The notes under the pieces are model-generated. The model was not told where the DNA came from and did no database searches. It saw only the letters and a list, made by a program, of their open reading frames with translations. This document shows positions 1 through 12,306 of a stretch of DNA of 64,000 bases, one piece after another. The stretch's first letter is position 1. Every line of letters begins with the position of its first letter. A program made the translations under genes and the position numbers. Origin of the DNA: Loxodes magnus (Eukaryota; Ciliophora; Karyorelictea; Loxodida; Loxodidae); assembly GCA_946699065.1 (NCBI GenBank), contig CAMPDV010000060.1, positions 930,001 through 994,000 on the forward strand, given 5' to 3'.

Positions 1-586
1 GACCTAGTTAGCAACAGAAATATCATTTCTTTCTAAATATAGTCTGCCTTGCTGTTCTTACGTATATCTTGTTTCTTCACGTTTCTTTTATCTCTATTTT
101 GCAATTTTAGTTAAATCCCTTTTCAGTTTGTTTGATTTTTTGTTAACTTGAGATTTTAATTATCATCTATGTATTTTAGCTCAATATCTACTGTATCTAA
201 AATTTGTCTTAGTTGTTATAGTCTTTCTAATATTTTCATAGAGCATCGATTTCCCTCTCCTAATTAGCCATTCTATGATCAAGCTTATCTTAAAGTCCCG
301 TGCTATATCTACTCCGTCAGCTTAGTATTTTTCTTTCAGAGTTTCTTAACCTCTTTCTGGAGGTTCAGCACTACCTTAATGATCTCATGCTAATTTTATT
401 CAGAAGGATTGAATTATGGGACTTCCTGGTATAAGATGGATTTCATCTATTTCATCAGTTTTTCCTTCAAGATAGGCGTTATTGCATCATGGGTAGTTTC
501 TCCAGCTTTTTAGTTTCCTCTAATTTCTGCTGCATTCCGTGCTCTTTTCTTAGAATGGAAAAGAATCCTTTTCAAAAGTTCGGCAT
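1..586 (-). pseudogene. family G coiled-coil/zinc-knuckle protein, partial (copy G1)
   Basis: Read on the minus strand with TAA/TAG as Gln and TGA as Trp. An ATG at 586 opens a short N-terminus (MPNFWKGFF) like that of the intact copy at 13132-13908 (MAEGLKKGF). A second frame then carries the family signature: an AITP motif, a stretch reading FNPS, and the coiled-coil segment IIKVVLNLQKEVKKL, which nearly matches IKVVLNLQEEIKKL in the copy at 10710. The frame change between the two parts means a frameshift or small indel. The window edge cuts the copy off before the zinc knuckle expected at its C-terminus. The family looks like a retroelement ORF1/Gag-type RNA-binding protein; that role is inferred from the knuckle and coiled coil in other copies. 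Confidence 0.6.
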
Positions 587-1245
587 TTTTTTTACTTAAT
601 ATATATTTATTTGTCTTAAATAATAATGGAAATAAGCATTTCAAATTCTAATGTTTTAAGTAAAAATAGAAAATGTGTATTAAAGGACTAGAATCAGGAA
701 ATATTTTAGATCTCTTCGATTTTTCAAGATGCTTTATAAAAAATTTCCGAATTAAAGAAAATAACTTTATCTCTCGAATTTTGTTATTATTTGTTAAGAC
801 TCATAAAGGATAGAAGGCAGCTGGAAATTGATTGTAAATCTCGGTAGTTTGCAATCGAGCAAACGGAAATGCGCAGTTAATACTGAACACCAATACTGCT
901 AGAAGCTTTCAGCTTTGAGAGCGAAATTGGTACACTTTGATCTCTCACTTGCTAAACTTCTTGAGGAAAGATAAATTTATATAGGTTTATATCGTAGAGA
1001 TAAGCAAGAAATTGAACCCTTAAGTGGATCCTAAAAAGCAGAAAAGCGAGCCTATTTCAATTAATTTAATTTGTAAATACTTTGATTGATCTCATATCTA
1101 TATAATTGTTAGAATTATTGTTTAGACTAATAGTTTTTATAATATTTAGGTTTGCTAAGAAGATTTATCTATGCATTATAAATTATATAGATATTCTTTT
1201 AGATTTTAAATTAGTGAAATATAAATTTAATAGAGATATAATAAT
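587..1245. other. gap with a GC-richer patch
   Basis: No gene recognised. Positions about 810-1040 are less AT-rich than their surroundings and contain a clean hairpin (GTTTGC, six-base loop, GCAAAC near 848-865). It could be the remains of a short structured retroelement or the 3' region of the NTPase gene. No second copy was seen in the window. Confidence 0.3.
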
Positions 1246-4200
1246 TCAAAAATGCTTCCCCTCTACACAAAGTTCACAAAAGGAAATATTCTAAAAAACA
1301 TCGTAATAAAATTTCCTAAATTTATAGAATTTTTCGCATTTTTCGCATTTAACCTAATCAGTAATTTATTTCTAACCTTGCTTCATTTAAAAGTCGATTA
1401 ACTTCTCAGTAGGTATTTTTCCTCCGTGTAGCCATCGTTATGCTTAATGTTTTAAACAGAAAAAGCAGTCACAATCCTTGCACTTCCAATAAAGGTTTTC
1501 TCTATTTTTTTAGCATATAACACATTTAATTTTTGCTTCTCTATCTGGAATAATAACTTTTAAATTATGGCCACTGTCACATTTATTATATTCTTTATAG
1601 AAATTGTTAACTCTAAATTGTTTTTACTCCATTAACTCTAAAGATTTTTAGTCGATACTTTTAATAGCCCCATACGAATTTACCATATTGAATCATCCAC
1701 TTGATCCTAAACTAAATTTGAGATTCAATTTGTTGCTTTCTATTTCATAGAGTCAAGCAGGCATACAATATAAGCTATACAAGTATTTACTTTCAAGATC
1801 AAACTTTATAAGTTAATATTTGCTTGCTCGTAAGTAAATAGTATCGCTAAATAGGATATATTTCTAGTCAAAAGGTAACACTTAATCGACAGAGCATTGC
1901 TCTTGAGATTGAACTATTGATAAAAAATCAACAATTTGAATATTTTTAAATTCCTTATACCAAAAGCCAGATAAAATAAGCAACTTAGATAAATCGATGA
2001 ACTTAATAAACCCTATTTAATCTGCTAGTTCTATCTTCATATAATTTTCATGATTATCAGATCTCTATACTATCAATCACGCTTCCTCTATGTAAATAAA
2101 GTAATCTGAAGTCATATCGAATTCCCAGGAATTTTAAATTTACTTCTTTTTGTGGAGGAATAGGTGTTCTTATTCAAATATAAGAGCATTAACTTGCTAA
2201 TGAGCTTATTATAGATCCAATTTATTCATTATTATCATTAACTTATTTCCTTAGACCTCTTGATGTATCAAGCCAACGAGCTTATTATTTATTCTATATA
2301 CGAAGTTTTTCTAAAAAAATGGATTTTTTTCCAGAATTATGTTTCTTTCAGAAGCCTTCCATCGAAATATAAAATTATGAACATTATCACTTTTTTCTTG
2401 GTAATAAAATATATAAGTATCCTGTTCTTTTATAACACTGAGATTACCTATAATTTAATTACGTAGTTGTATATCAGGATAAGTTTATTAGTCTAATATG
2501 AAATATTGAATTTAATTGTCTTAGTTGTTTATTTTTATTATATTGTATTGACTTACTATAATAAGTTCTTCTCCAACAAACTACATGAAAACTTCTTCGT
2601 TAGAATCACTTCTTATTGGAAATACTTAAGCTGAAACGTTTCCATTTTTTCTTATAATTCATGATTTTAATACTAGTTGGTTGTTCTTTATTTTACAATT
2701 ACAAAAAGCTAAAAATTCCATGTTTTTGGAAAGTGTATAAGCAGGTTCGTATCTTCGATAAATAGTTTGCATCTAAGAAATTTATGTTTAGGAACTGAGT
2801 ATGAGCTTCTCAAGGCTAACTATTCTTATTTGCATATCATATTCTGCAACCAATCAAAAGTCTTCCTCATCTTTATGCATTCAGACATACGATCCAATTA
2901 GCTAGAATATTAACTTTCCATTCTCAGGATTTATGATTAATAAGTTTCTGATATTAGCTGTAACTAATCACTCTGTATTGTGAATTATATAGCCTTGCAT
3001 TTAAAAACTAGCTTAAACTTAAGTATTTTGCTAGAGATCATGAATTCTAATAAAATCATAGTGAAAGACTGCTATTTTTTATTGTTGATTCAAAACTTGC
3101 ACGAATTTTATATTCCCTTCATCTATTAGTCTATTACTTTCTAGATCGAGTAGCTTCCTTTCTTATTACTAATCTTTCCCTGCTAACATAAGTTTAATGT
3201 TTCCAACTTGACTGTAAAACAAAACTTTCGTACCGTCTTGCATTCTAACATTAATCATTTCTAAAGATTCTTATAGTTCAAAATTAATCTTGATAAGGGC
3301 TAGTTATCCATTTTTGATTTCATGATGCACGATTTTAACTCCTTCTACGTCCTTTATTAAGCAACTACTGAAAAACTGCAAATCCTTATTTTATACTTGT
3401 TTGCTGTAAAGAATCATTCACTATTTGATAAGAGACTAAGGAGCCTCTTAAATTAAATCAAATTAAATAAGCAATTGTCTCTGCTCTTTAAAGTTGTCTT
3501 AATCTGAAAGTTGTACAATTTTAAATCGTTTTTAAGTGGAAATGCAAAGTATCATAACATATAAATGATCGTTATGATGTAGTATTTAAGCTCCCATTAC
3601 TCTGTATTGCTCGCTTATTTTCGCTTAAACCAAATTTATTTCTTTTAAGGTACAACTTTCAGAATCTTTTTCTTTTCTGATTTATTAAATTTAGATAGTA
3701 TCTAATTCAAAGCTGCTGGAAACTATTGTCGCAGTATTTTTAATTACTTTAAAATCTTCTATATATCTAAGCCAAAGAATTGTATGTAAGTCTTTTGTAT
3801 TAAAATTACTTCCATTAAAATCAACTCTACTCAAGTCACATTCTCTCATGTAAATACATTGCAGCTTACAATTCTAAAATATGCTTTAGGTGAAATTGCA
3901 TCTATAAAACACACCATTACATAAGTCTGCACGTTCAATTCTTAAGCTTTAAAATCCTTCGTTTAAGAATTAGTATCCTGATTTTACTAGAATTGTCAAA
4001 GCATTGGAAGAAGCTTTTGTTTTTTCTTCACTTCTTTGAGAAGATTTTACTAAATCTAAAAGAGTTTGAGTTAAAGCTTCATATTGTTAGTCAGATTATG
4101 TTTAAAGTAATCCAACACAAAAGTCTACTACTATAGGATTTTCTCCAATCTGTACTTAATTGAAATTCTTTTCGCTTATTTAGTATTCACTATTTTAAAA

Positions 4201-5703
4201 TAGCTATTGATCTGAATTTCAATCCTTAATTTGTGGTTCAAAGAGATTTAAGCACTAAAAGAAATCGAAAATACTTTTATGGATTCAATTTTGAAGATCT
4301 TTCTTCTCTTAATCTATATTATTTATTTAAAAAGGTAATCCACGCTTTATAGCTTTTATTTACTATTTCGAAAATTATTTTTGCTTAATTATCTCTTTAA
4401 CTTACTATCTTGTAAATGCACCTGAAGTTTCCTTGCTTTGAGTTATTAAATCTAAACAAAGTTATTTACATATTAGAAAGAGCTCCGAAATATATCTCTT
4501 TCTGAATTCCTCATTAGAAAGGTATCTAGACTGGCTTTCTTCCTACTATTCTGATGATTATTCTTCTTAGTTATCAATAAAGGTTTGAAGATGCTCTTTT
4601 TGGATTTTGAACATTTCATGGATAAAGCTGTTATAAACTAAAAAATAGCTCCATTAATTCTTATCCTTTTTATATTAATTTTCTAGACTTAAGCTATTTT
4701 AGTTACTTTTAAGCTCAGTCTATTAATTAATCTCTGAATTAAATTTCATTTTCTCTTAAGAATATTTAGCATCAACTTTCTCTTGGTAAGCCTTTATCTT
4801 AGTAAGTAACTAAGTAACTTAACTAAGGATAAAAGGGTTTTTGATAAGCTCAAGTAAGTTACTATTCTTCTTAATGATTTGCATGCATTCTTATGCTGAA
4901 GTAATATTTAACTAATTAGCTAAAGTTTTGTCTCTTTCCAAGACTTTTTCAAAGTATTATAAAACCATAGATTGATCAAATGGCTTGATATATACTATTT
5001 GGAGGTAATTTTCTTGATACTAATTATTTATCCTAGGCAGGAATAGCTATTTATAATTATCTTTCTAAATGATTTGCTAATATCTTGAAGTTGTTATCAC
5101 TTTTATATATGGGTATACGCAAAAAATATCGTCTACTATGTTCCTCTATTTTTATAATTCATCATATCCATCCAAAATTAATATCACTTCACTGTCTTCT
5201 TTTTGCTTTATTTCTGCATTAAATTTTTTAAGACGCTTTTATATCGAATTATCCTCTTATAAATCAAAAAAATTGAACAAAAAAGGGATTACTCTTGCTT
5301 CTTCGAGTAGCTGGTAGTAAATCTTTTTAGCTAAAGTTGTTTTTCCGCTTCCTGAGTCTCCAAATATTAGCAAATGTCTTGGCTATATTAAAAGAGAATG
5401 CTTTCCGAAATTAGGATCTGGCTTTATAAAGTTAAAAACCACTTCTAAAATGTCTTATTAGCTTTTTTAATCAAATAATGAGCAGGCACTTTTAAGAGGT
5501 ATCAAATATTCTTATTGCTAAATGAGAGAACGATAATCACTCTTTTAGTTCTTTTGATCCTCTTAATAGTATCTCAATTACTATTTTAGGTAGTTTTACA
5601 GCTAGCTCTTTTTTTATCCTTTCTCTTCTTTAGCCTAGCAATATTATTTCTATTCTTCACCTTCTTAGCCTGAACTTTCCATTTATAATACAAAGCTCAT
5701 CAT
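1246..5703 (-). CDS. STAND NTPase: NACHT domain, pentapeptide-like repeats, C-terminal zinc fingers
   Basis: One unbroken frame of 1486 codons from ATG (5703) to TGA (1246-1248), with TAA/TAG read as Gln and eight internal TGA as Trp. Domain order: a Q/E-rich N-terminus; a NACHT-type NTPase with P-loop GDSGSGKTT (about residue 113), Walker B LILDGYDEL (about 174) and sensor TTSR (about 201); a helical linker; a pentapeptide-like patch at about 580-640 (ERADLCNGVF, ECDLSRVDF); a long beta-rich stretch resembling a degenerate propeller; and Cys/His clusters from about 1373 (CDSGH, CVICQ, CKDCDCFFC, CEKC, CELC) resembling DC1/C1-type fingers. Seen: motifs and exact frame. Known: STAND NTPases are ATP-driven signalling switches, many of them defence sensors. 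Inferred: a signalling or recognition role; ligand unknown. A second ATG lies directly at codon 2. It is the largest intact gene in the window. Confidence 0.85.
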
Positions 5704-5798
5704 AAACTTTTTATTTGGTATTACATTATAAATTATTAAAACCTAGCTAAAATACTTATTAAAATACTAGTTTCATTATTTATTATAGTTTATTAAAT

Positions 5799-6192
5799 AT
5801 GGATACCGACCTCGCCCAGGAGAACTAGTAGGTAATCTGAGGCAGTGTATACTGTATTGCGAGTGATCTCGCAATAGATGCCATCTTAGAGAAGGGTGGA
5901 TAAGTTCAGAAGAGACAAATCTAACTTGATGAGAGTTCTCACTAGCAGTAGCAACGTTTGGCTGACTGGGCGACTAAGGACTTAACTCCTAATTCTTATT
6001 AGTATCCTATTCAAGAAGATTGCAGGATTTTATTCAAGCCTCAAGAATAATTTTTAATAAGCAGAATCCCCATTTGAAGAAGCTGAGATGACTCACTGGA
6101 TAGCTAGAATGACAACAAGAAATACGAAAGCATTTTTTAAATATTGATATAGAAAAAGTTGCATGTCAACGAAGTGCTACACACTCTATAAT
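5799..6192 (+). repeat. short structured retroelement, family A (copy a)
   Basis: One of four related elements (others at 25661-26069 and 32271-32590 on minus, and 36793-37330 on plus). It starts with ATGGAT. The head folds as a three-way junction: an outer stem GGTAATCT/AGATGCC and two hairpins, GCAGT..ACTGC and TTGCGAG..CTCGCAA. The second half reads protein-like (SPFEEAEMTHW) and matches copy b in the same frame. It ends in the terminal hairpin shared by several other elements (6158-6192, ending CTCTATAAT), then TTTA-rich sequence. The shared 3' end suggests mobilisation by a LINE reverse transcriptase. No clear pol III A/B boxes were found, so it is not assigned to a tRNA-derived class. 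Confidence 0.65.
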
Positions 6193-7102
6193 AAAAATAT
6201 TTATTTATCTAGGCTTTTATTAAAATAATTATCCAGTTTATTTACTATTTTTTATTTCCACCTGCTTGTATATAACTTTAATTAATACATGCTTAATTAT
6301 TTTTATAGCTATATTTATTAAAATATTCTAAGACGCTTAAAAAACTTAGTATTATAATAGTAGGATTTCCTTCAAAAAATTGAATAGAAATGAATAGGAT
6401 ACTTGTTTATAAAATCAAAGGGTAAAGCTTAAAAGTATTAATGGATGCCTAATTAAAAGATACTAAGTTAGTGATTGTTTAATAGAGAACTAAAATATTA
6501 TTTATACTGATCACCTTTATTCATTATTAAAAGGCAAAACAATCAAAAATAGGAAATTTATTAATTTTGTAAAAAAAATTAAAAAAATGCAACTGGTAAA
6601 TTATGCCTTAATAGCATACTTAAATAAGCATATTATAGAGAGTAGATAAAATCTTAATAGAATAATACTAACTATAAGCTACCAATTGCAAAATAGATTA
6701 TACTAACTAACTTAAAGTTAAAAGCTAATTTAAATAAATTTGAAATGAGATAAAAATGAAAAAATAAGAATAAATAAAAGAATTTATAGCCTTAAAGGCT
6801 TTATTTTTAATGAACTGAACTTTAATATTTAAATCTTTAAATTAAATCGATCATATTATCAAAAAATTTTGAATCGAAAATTTGAAAATTCTAGTGAATA
6901 AACATTTAAGTTTAAACTCTATTAAAAAAGAAACTTTTAGTTTATACAAAAGCTTTAATATCTAAATTATTAAAATAATATTGAAGCTAATGAGAAATTA
7001 AAGTTATAAAATTCAGAAAAACAACTTATAGCTAGATTTTATTTTTATACTCAGCTATATAGAGATATATGATCTTAATATATTAAAAAATAGATTTATA
7101 AA
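6193..7102. other. AT-rich gap
   Basis: About 900 bases of very AT-rich sequence without a domain or repeat I can recognise. Frames are open on both strands, as expected in a genome with no dedicated stop codon, so this is not evidence for a gene. The last part would contain the 5' region of the Gag-like gene that begins at 7103. Confidence 0.4.
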
Positions 7103-7720
7103 ATGGCTTCTAAGAAATAACAGAACTTTGAACTAAACATTTAAACAGGAAAATTCTCTAAAAAATAAAAAAGCGAAATAATTACAATGAGTGAAAGGGA
7201 GAAATATGATTGATATGACGAACATTAACCACTTGGAAATCCAGAATTAAAAAAACTTCCGACACAAACTCAAATAGAAATATTATCTAAGTCATTAAAA
7301 GAGTTTATGTTCAAAAATAGATACCTCACTGATAAAGTAGAAAAATTAGAAAAACTAATAACGTTTTTACTTGAGAAAATAATATTAATCATCATAAGAA
7401 ATAGAAAACAAACTGGAACAAAGAATTCTTTAAATTTAATAATAAATTCAGGTAATGCTATTTTCGTTTTAACGGAATTAATCAGATCCTATGGAAATAG
7501 AAAATGAAGCCTCAAATTAAAATAAACAGTAAACGTTTATTTAAAATAAGTAGTAAATTTAAATTAAATAAGTGTTACAGGAATAATAGTTTAAAAGAAG
7601 AATAAAATGCTACGAGTGCAATAAATAACACCAATGAAAATACTGCTACTAACTAAGCGAAATTTAAAGAAAGAATAAATAAGATATTTTTAGAAAATTA
7701 TTTAGGATATATCCAACATA
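7103..7720 (+). pseudogene. Gag-like protein with CX2CX3HX4C knuckle (copy 1)
   Basis: Starts MASKKQQ, as does the gene at 29382 (compare MAPKK at 9536). The first frame runs from ATG 7103 to TGA 7505-7507 (134 aa). It is charged, with a coiled-coil segment (DKVEKLEKLITFLLEK). About 100 bases on, in the +1 frame, comes a zinc knuckle, CYECNKQHQWKYC (7608-7646), with the same CX2CX3HX4C spacing as the copy at 29382. A frameshift, or a small intron between 7508 and 7600, would join the two; a GT...AG stretch of 22 nt at about 7530-7551 has the right length. Knuckles of this kind bind RNA in retroelement Gag proteins. No protease or reverse transcriptase follows, so it may be a Gag-only relic. 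Confidence 0.5.
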
Positions 7721-7794
7721 AAGCGGAAAAATTTATAGAAAAAAATTCTTTAATTCAAATCTTAATCCTTGGATAAATAATTAGGAACGCTAAG

Positions 7795-7960
7795 TGCAAG
7801 ACCAAAACTATTCCGAATATTAAAGGATGGTGCACTAATGAAGTGCTACACCGCCTAACTAAGCCTAGTAGGAATTCAAGACAAACTAATGGAGACAAGC
7901 TGATAGAATAGGTCAGATGGCTGAATACTAAGGCTTTAACAAAGTTTTTTAACTTTTAAC
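7795..7960 (+). repeat. possible decayed short retroelement
   Basis: A less AT-rich stretch containing AATGAAGTGCTACA, which resembles the inner part of the terminal hairpin of the short elements (compare AACGAAGTGCTACA at 6168). No flanking duplication or full head was found, so this is weak. Confidence 0.25.
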
Positions 7961-8035
7961 TTTTTTAATATGCTTGGAAATAAAAAGCTAATGTTATATA
8001 AAAAAAAAGAAGTTAAATTGAATATAAGTTCAAAA

Positions 8036-9055
8036 TCAGGTATTAACTGCATTCCAATATCCACAGTTCAAAATATCATAAATCAATAGAATGTTACTTT
8101 CGCTTGACTTAAACATATAAACTTTTTCATCTTAATAGAATGGATTATACCATAAGCAGTAACATCAAGCTTCTGATAATGGAAATGCATCTCCACTTGT
8201 CTGAAATCTTTTAAAATCGTAAGTATATGTATTTCTTAAATAATTATGTCCATCAAAAACTATTATTTGCTGATTATTCCAAATTAGAGCACCTGATACA
8301 CCATCTGCTTAATAAGGAAGCACTTCTGAGGTATTAATTCATTTTGAGTATGCTATATCAAATTTATATACACTATTTATATGTTTATCTTACTTAATGT
8401 CCCCTCCAAAAGTAAGTATCAAATCATAAGCATAGCAAGATCCTGTAGAATTCAGAGAGATTGGATGATCTTCAATAAAGTCTTATTTATTGTTTTCTAT
8501 ATTATATCGTTCACAAGATTTTAACCTTCTTCGTGTAGATGTATTTAAACCTGCTATTATATAAACATTATTTTTGTTATCAAATGCTAGAGAAGTTCAT
8601 TTTCTAGACTCGAGTAATCTAAAATAACCTATACTTCCATCGTCTATTTTAACCAGATCACTTTAATTTTCAACATTTTAAACCTTGCCTGCTAAAACTA
8701 TCTAAGTATCGCTTGTTTGGTAGCAGAAAGTAAAATTATTACAAATAGGCTCTAAAAAGTTGTTATTTTATTCCCATTAATTTCTATTAGGAGTGCTTAG
8801 ATACTATATTTGAGTTGCATTACTATCAAATTTTATTCTTCTGTATTGGTTTAACTTTCTAGGAAGATTAAAAGTTCTTGCATTTATATTCCACTATCAA
8901 TTTGAGCAAATTTCAAATCTTATAACTCCTATGCCTATCTTAGAAAAAACTTGCTAGTCAGTTTTAAGTTAATGCAACCTTAACAGATACCTTAAGCACA
9001 GAGTTTAAACTATTCTATTTTTATTCTAATCTTGACTTCTTTCCTAAAAATCCAT
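8036..9055 (-). CDS. Kelch-repeat protein
   Basis: Exact frame of 340 codons from ATG at 9055 to TGA at 8036-8038, with a second in-frame TGA two codons later. Kelch-like blades are visible: LAFDNKNNVYIIAGLN followed by a short charged loop and SCERYNIENNK; then YDLILTFGGDI, VYKFDIAYSKW; then ALIWNNQQIIVFDGHN with TYTYDFKRF. Each has the hydrophobic-GG/DG and aromatic-x-W signature of a beta-propeller. Several blade tryptophans are coded TGA (SKW, RKW), which supports TGA as Trp. The first ~130 residues are less regular. Kelch propellers are protein-interaction scaffolds, often in actin binding or ubiquitin-ligase adaptors; no BTB or F-box was seen, so the role is open. It is transcribed away from the Gag-like gene at 9536. 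Confidence 0.8.
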
Positions 9056-9535
9056 CCTCAAAATTATCCTCTTTAAAGATTAAGTTTAATTAAACCTACA
9101 AAAAAACTCAATAAAACAGTTATAAAAGCATTAGCATATAAATAAATGAAATCACTTGAGAATGTTGATAAAGTAAATGCTTATATAATATTGAAAAAAG
9201 CATTACGATACAAAGGGTCAAACATTTAGAATTTAACCAAAGCTAAATGAAAAAAATAATTTGCTACTGTAGTCTTAAATTCAAGTCAATTAAACGCTCC
9301 AATAAACTTATTTTTAAACTAATACTTTTTTTATTAAAGCTAATTAACTTTAAATTAATAGGGTGTTTAAAATAGAAGAGACTTTGATTTAATTTTGATT
9401 AAATAAGGAATAGTAAAAAGATATATTAATTCAATTTATTTGGAAATAAAGCTTTGGAATGATAAATTAGTTTATTTTTAATTTAGTAATTAGAAAGCAA
9501 ATTACTATAAATTTGATATATATTATATATATAAA
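9056..9535. promoter_or_regulatory. divergent intergenic region
   Basis: About 480 bases between the starts of the Kelch gene (minus) and the Gag-like gene (plus), so it must hold both upstream regions. It is AT-rich; no promoter motif can be named with confidence. Confidence 0.4.
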
Positions 9536-10264
9536 ATGGCACCTAAAAAAATAAAGATCTCAGAACTAGACAAATTAAATATAATAAGTAATATAGATTG
9601 ATCTTTAACATCTACAAAACGAAAACCATAAGCTCTAACAGATACTCTAAGAACTTTCAAATAAAGTTTGTTTTCTAAGCTAGTAAGTTGATTAACTGAA
9701 ACAGAAAAACAATGGATTAAAATAAGATATCGTAAATAGCTCTCTGATCGGCAAATATACTCATTAATCCAACAAACTAAATAAAAATTATAAAGAATAA
9801 ATTATGAAAAGAATCAGGAAATGTAAAATAAGACAAACTATGATCCCATGGATGTAGGTAGAGTCAGAGAGAAAATAAATAAATTAAGCATTTATTTAAA
9901 CTTAAAGAAGATCGATAATAAGTTACTGATACTGCAAGAAATAAGGTCACATGGTAAGAAACTGTCGGAATTTTTAGGAAAAAAGAAAAAAAGAAAAATG
10001 AAAGACATAAAATAAAATATTAAGAATATACTGGACAAAAAGAAGCAAAATTATATAGTAGAAAAGAACAATAAATAATTTAAGCAATACCTCTAATACT
10101 AATGGAAGCAAGAGAATGAAATAAAAGACAATACAGATTTGATGTAGGGAAGCTTATGAATTTAAGTCTTGATGGAAAAAAGGGAAAGCGAGAAATAATT
10201 CAAATCTACTCCGAAGAAGAAAATTTTTGATAAGAAAAAACTTATACAAGCTCTAATTCTGTGA
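9536..10264 (+). CDS. Gag-like basic coiled-coil protein (copy 2)
   Basis: Exact frame of 243 codons from ATG 9536 to TGA 10262-10264, with three internal TGA. It begins MAPKKIK, like the MASKKQQ starts at 7103 and 29382, and contains YDPMDVGRV. The PMD motif recalls the PMDI seen upstream of the knuckle at 29382 and similar motifs ahead of the zinc knuckle in Ty3/gypsy Gag proteins. The remainder is lysine-, glutamate- and glutamine-rich and strongly helical (SEFLGKKKKRKMKDIK). No zinc knuckle is present before the stop. Likely a nucleic-acid-binding Gag-type protein that has lost or never had the knuckle. The family assignment is an inference from shared ends and motif order. Confidence 0.5.
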
Positions 10265-10709
10265 TTAACCAAAAATAGGTGAAATCACTTAATTGAATTA
10301 TGTTATATTTAATATTCAAATTAATGTTTAAATAAATAAAGATAAATATTTTTCCTTATATATGTTCCAAAGACTATAAATTAAAATATTATTTATTTAT
10401 TAGCAATAATTTAAATAATGATGGAAGTAATATTTTGGTTCGTCTGATTTATCTGACTGAATCCAAGATCTTGAAGGATGTTTCTGTAGATTATCCTGCT
10501 TCTGTAAGGGTTTGAAATCTATATTAATGGAATATTTATTAATAAAACCTGATTCGATTTGCAGAAATTGATTCGACAGAAAATCCCGTTTTGCCATCAG
10601 TGGCCGCAATTCATAAAAAGGCAGCACAGCGATTACTTAGCTATCCTCAAGCTCTCAAAGTTAATAATTGATAAATTAAATTATAAAGATAGATTAAGAA
10701 AATTAAAAA
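10265..10709. other. intergenic, nothing recognised
   Basis: AT-rich to about 10440, then mixed composition leading into the family G copy at 10710. Short frames on both strands here have no recognisable content. Confidence 0.35.
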
Positions 10710-11645
10710 ATGGAAGGCTTCAAAAAAGGTTTTTACACCACCTCCAAGAAGGAGAGGAAACCAGTAGCCACTCTCAGCCAGTCTTCTTTTACCTAACCCT
10801 AACCTTTTTCTTAATAATCCGGAACATATGTTCAAGAAGAACAGAAGTAATCTAAGAAAATCACCCATGCAATCACCCCAACTTCTCAGGAGAAAGGCAG
10901 AAAGCAGACGAAGTCTGTTGCACCAGGAGGTATCAGAATTTAATCCTTCTGGCCTGATGAGCATGGAATAGCTCATCAAAGTAGTACTAAATCTCCAGGA
11001 AGAGATCAAGAAGCTAAAGAAGGACAATGAGAAGTTAATGCAACAGTTTAACCTAGCAGAAGGAATAGAATCAAGACTCATATCCTAGGAAAGAGAACTA
11101 AGCGCTTTTTGGAACATATCACAAGATCAGAGTAGCTAATCCCAAAATTAGCTTTAGAAACAGACAGAACTGGACAAAAGACTTGAAAAATAGTAGAGAA
11201 ACTGCAACGAAAAATAGAGTAAAATGAGCAAAGAAGTGATCCCATAGTGATTGAGAAGGAAGAAACAAGAAAGCCTAAAAGAATTCAGAAAAGATATTAT
11301 TATTGTAATTCGGGAGAATATTTATGAAGAAGATGCAAGAAATTCCTAAGTTTCAAGAATTAATATTGAACAAAGCAAAGAAAATTACAAGCGCAATAAA
11401 GGAAAAAACATCAACTGTAATAGAGAAGAGATAGAGAAAGACTTTATATGAATGAGCTTGGCAAGATCTATAGAAAGAAATCAGAACAGAATGAAAGATG
11501 AAACCGAAGACAATATACCAAGTGAGAGAGAGAGGATATCAAATTTTTAAACATTTTTTATATAATCCCGGAGCAATCCGGCAATCGGCAGGAAGAGGTG
11601 AAATTCCTCCAAGATTGCCAAACTTAATTTTATTATTATTATTAA
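10710..11645 (+). pseudogene. family G coiled-coil/zinc-knuckle protein, frameshifted (copy G2)
   Basis: N-terminus MEGFKKGFYTT with ERKP, matching the copy at 36218 (MAGFKKSFYTT, ERKP). The second frame carries FNPSGLMSMEQ, then LIKVVLNLQEEIKKLKKDN and SAFWNIS, conserved with G1 and G8. The third frame carries the knuckle remnant YYYCNSGEYLWRRC, where intact copies have C-x2-C-x4-H-x4-C: the first Cys and the His are both Tyr. So two frameshifts and two lost zinc ligands. The 3' end at 11579-11645 is a hairpin (GGCAATC...GATTGCC, inner GAGG..CCTC with TGA in the loop) followed by AAACTTAATTT and (TTA)n, like G3 and G4. A decayed mobile copy. Confidence 0.7.
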
Positions 11646-12306
11646 AGATAGATTAGATTCTTTTAAAATATTTATAAAGTTTCTCTTTAATTAATTCATT
11701 TAGAGAATATACCGATTTAAGATAATAAATAATTTCATATATTTATTTAAACTAACTTTATTTTATAAACTTAATTCACTAAGAGAGAAAAAAGCATAAT
11801 TTTAGGAATAAATTTTGATTAATTTTAATTTTGCATTTTTATTCCTTTTTAATAAATAAAGCTTAAAAATTATATTTTTAAGCTTAACTCTACAAAAAAA
11901 TGATACTCAATTTTACAAAATATCCTATTACTTTTATTTTGTTTAAGCAACTTATAATTTAATACAAATTTGAAGCTAAAATAACACATTAAAAAACTAT
12001 TAATTTATCAGGAAAATGATTAAACGTATTTAACCTAATAAAAAAGTTAGCTAACTATCTTATATTCATTTAACTTTAAACTATAGTTAATTTTGTAAAT
12101 TTATAAGTTAAAATTAAAAAAAGTAAAAATGCTTATTTAATCACTGAGTCTATTTTTTATTTTCCCACAAATTTGAATTAAATCTTAATTTGATAGAAGT
12201 TAAAAATTATAGATTGTATAGTATGTAAAGAACATATTTTCTTGCTTTAGCTTCTAATTTTAAAGAGAGTCTTTTTCAATATAATACCTATAAATATTTT
12301 AAAAAA
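11646..12306. other. AT-rich gap
   Basis: Very AT-rich with many A and T runs; no domain, repeat or structured element recognised. It contains the upstream region of the intact gene at 12307. Confidence 0.4.

Noticed and set aside
5799-6192. tRNA gene or hammerhead/HDV ribozyme in the family A head
   Set aside because: The fold is a three-way junction, but the tRNA arms, pol III A/B boxes and the hammerhead core (CTGATGA...GAAA) are absent.
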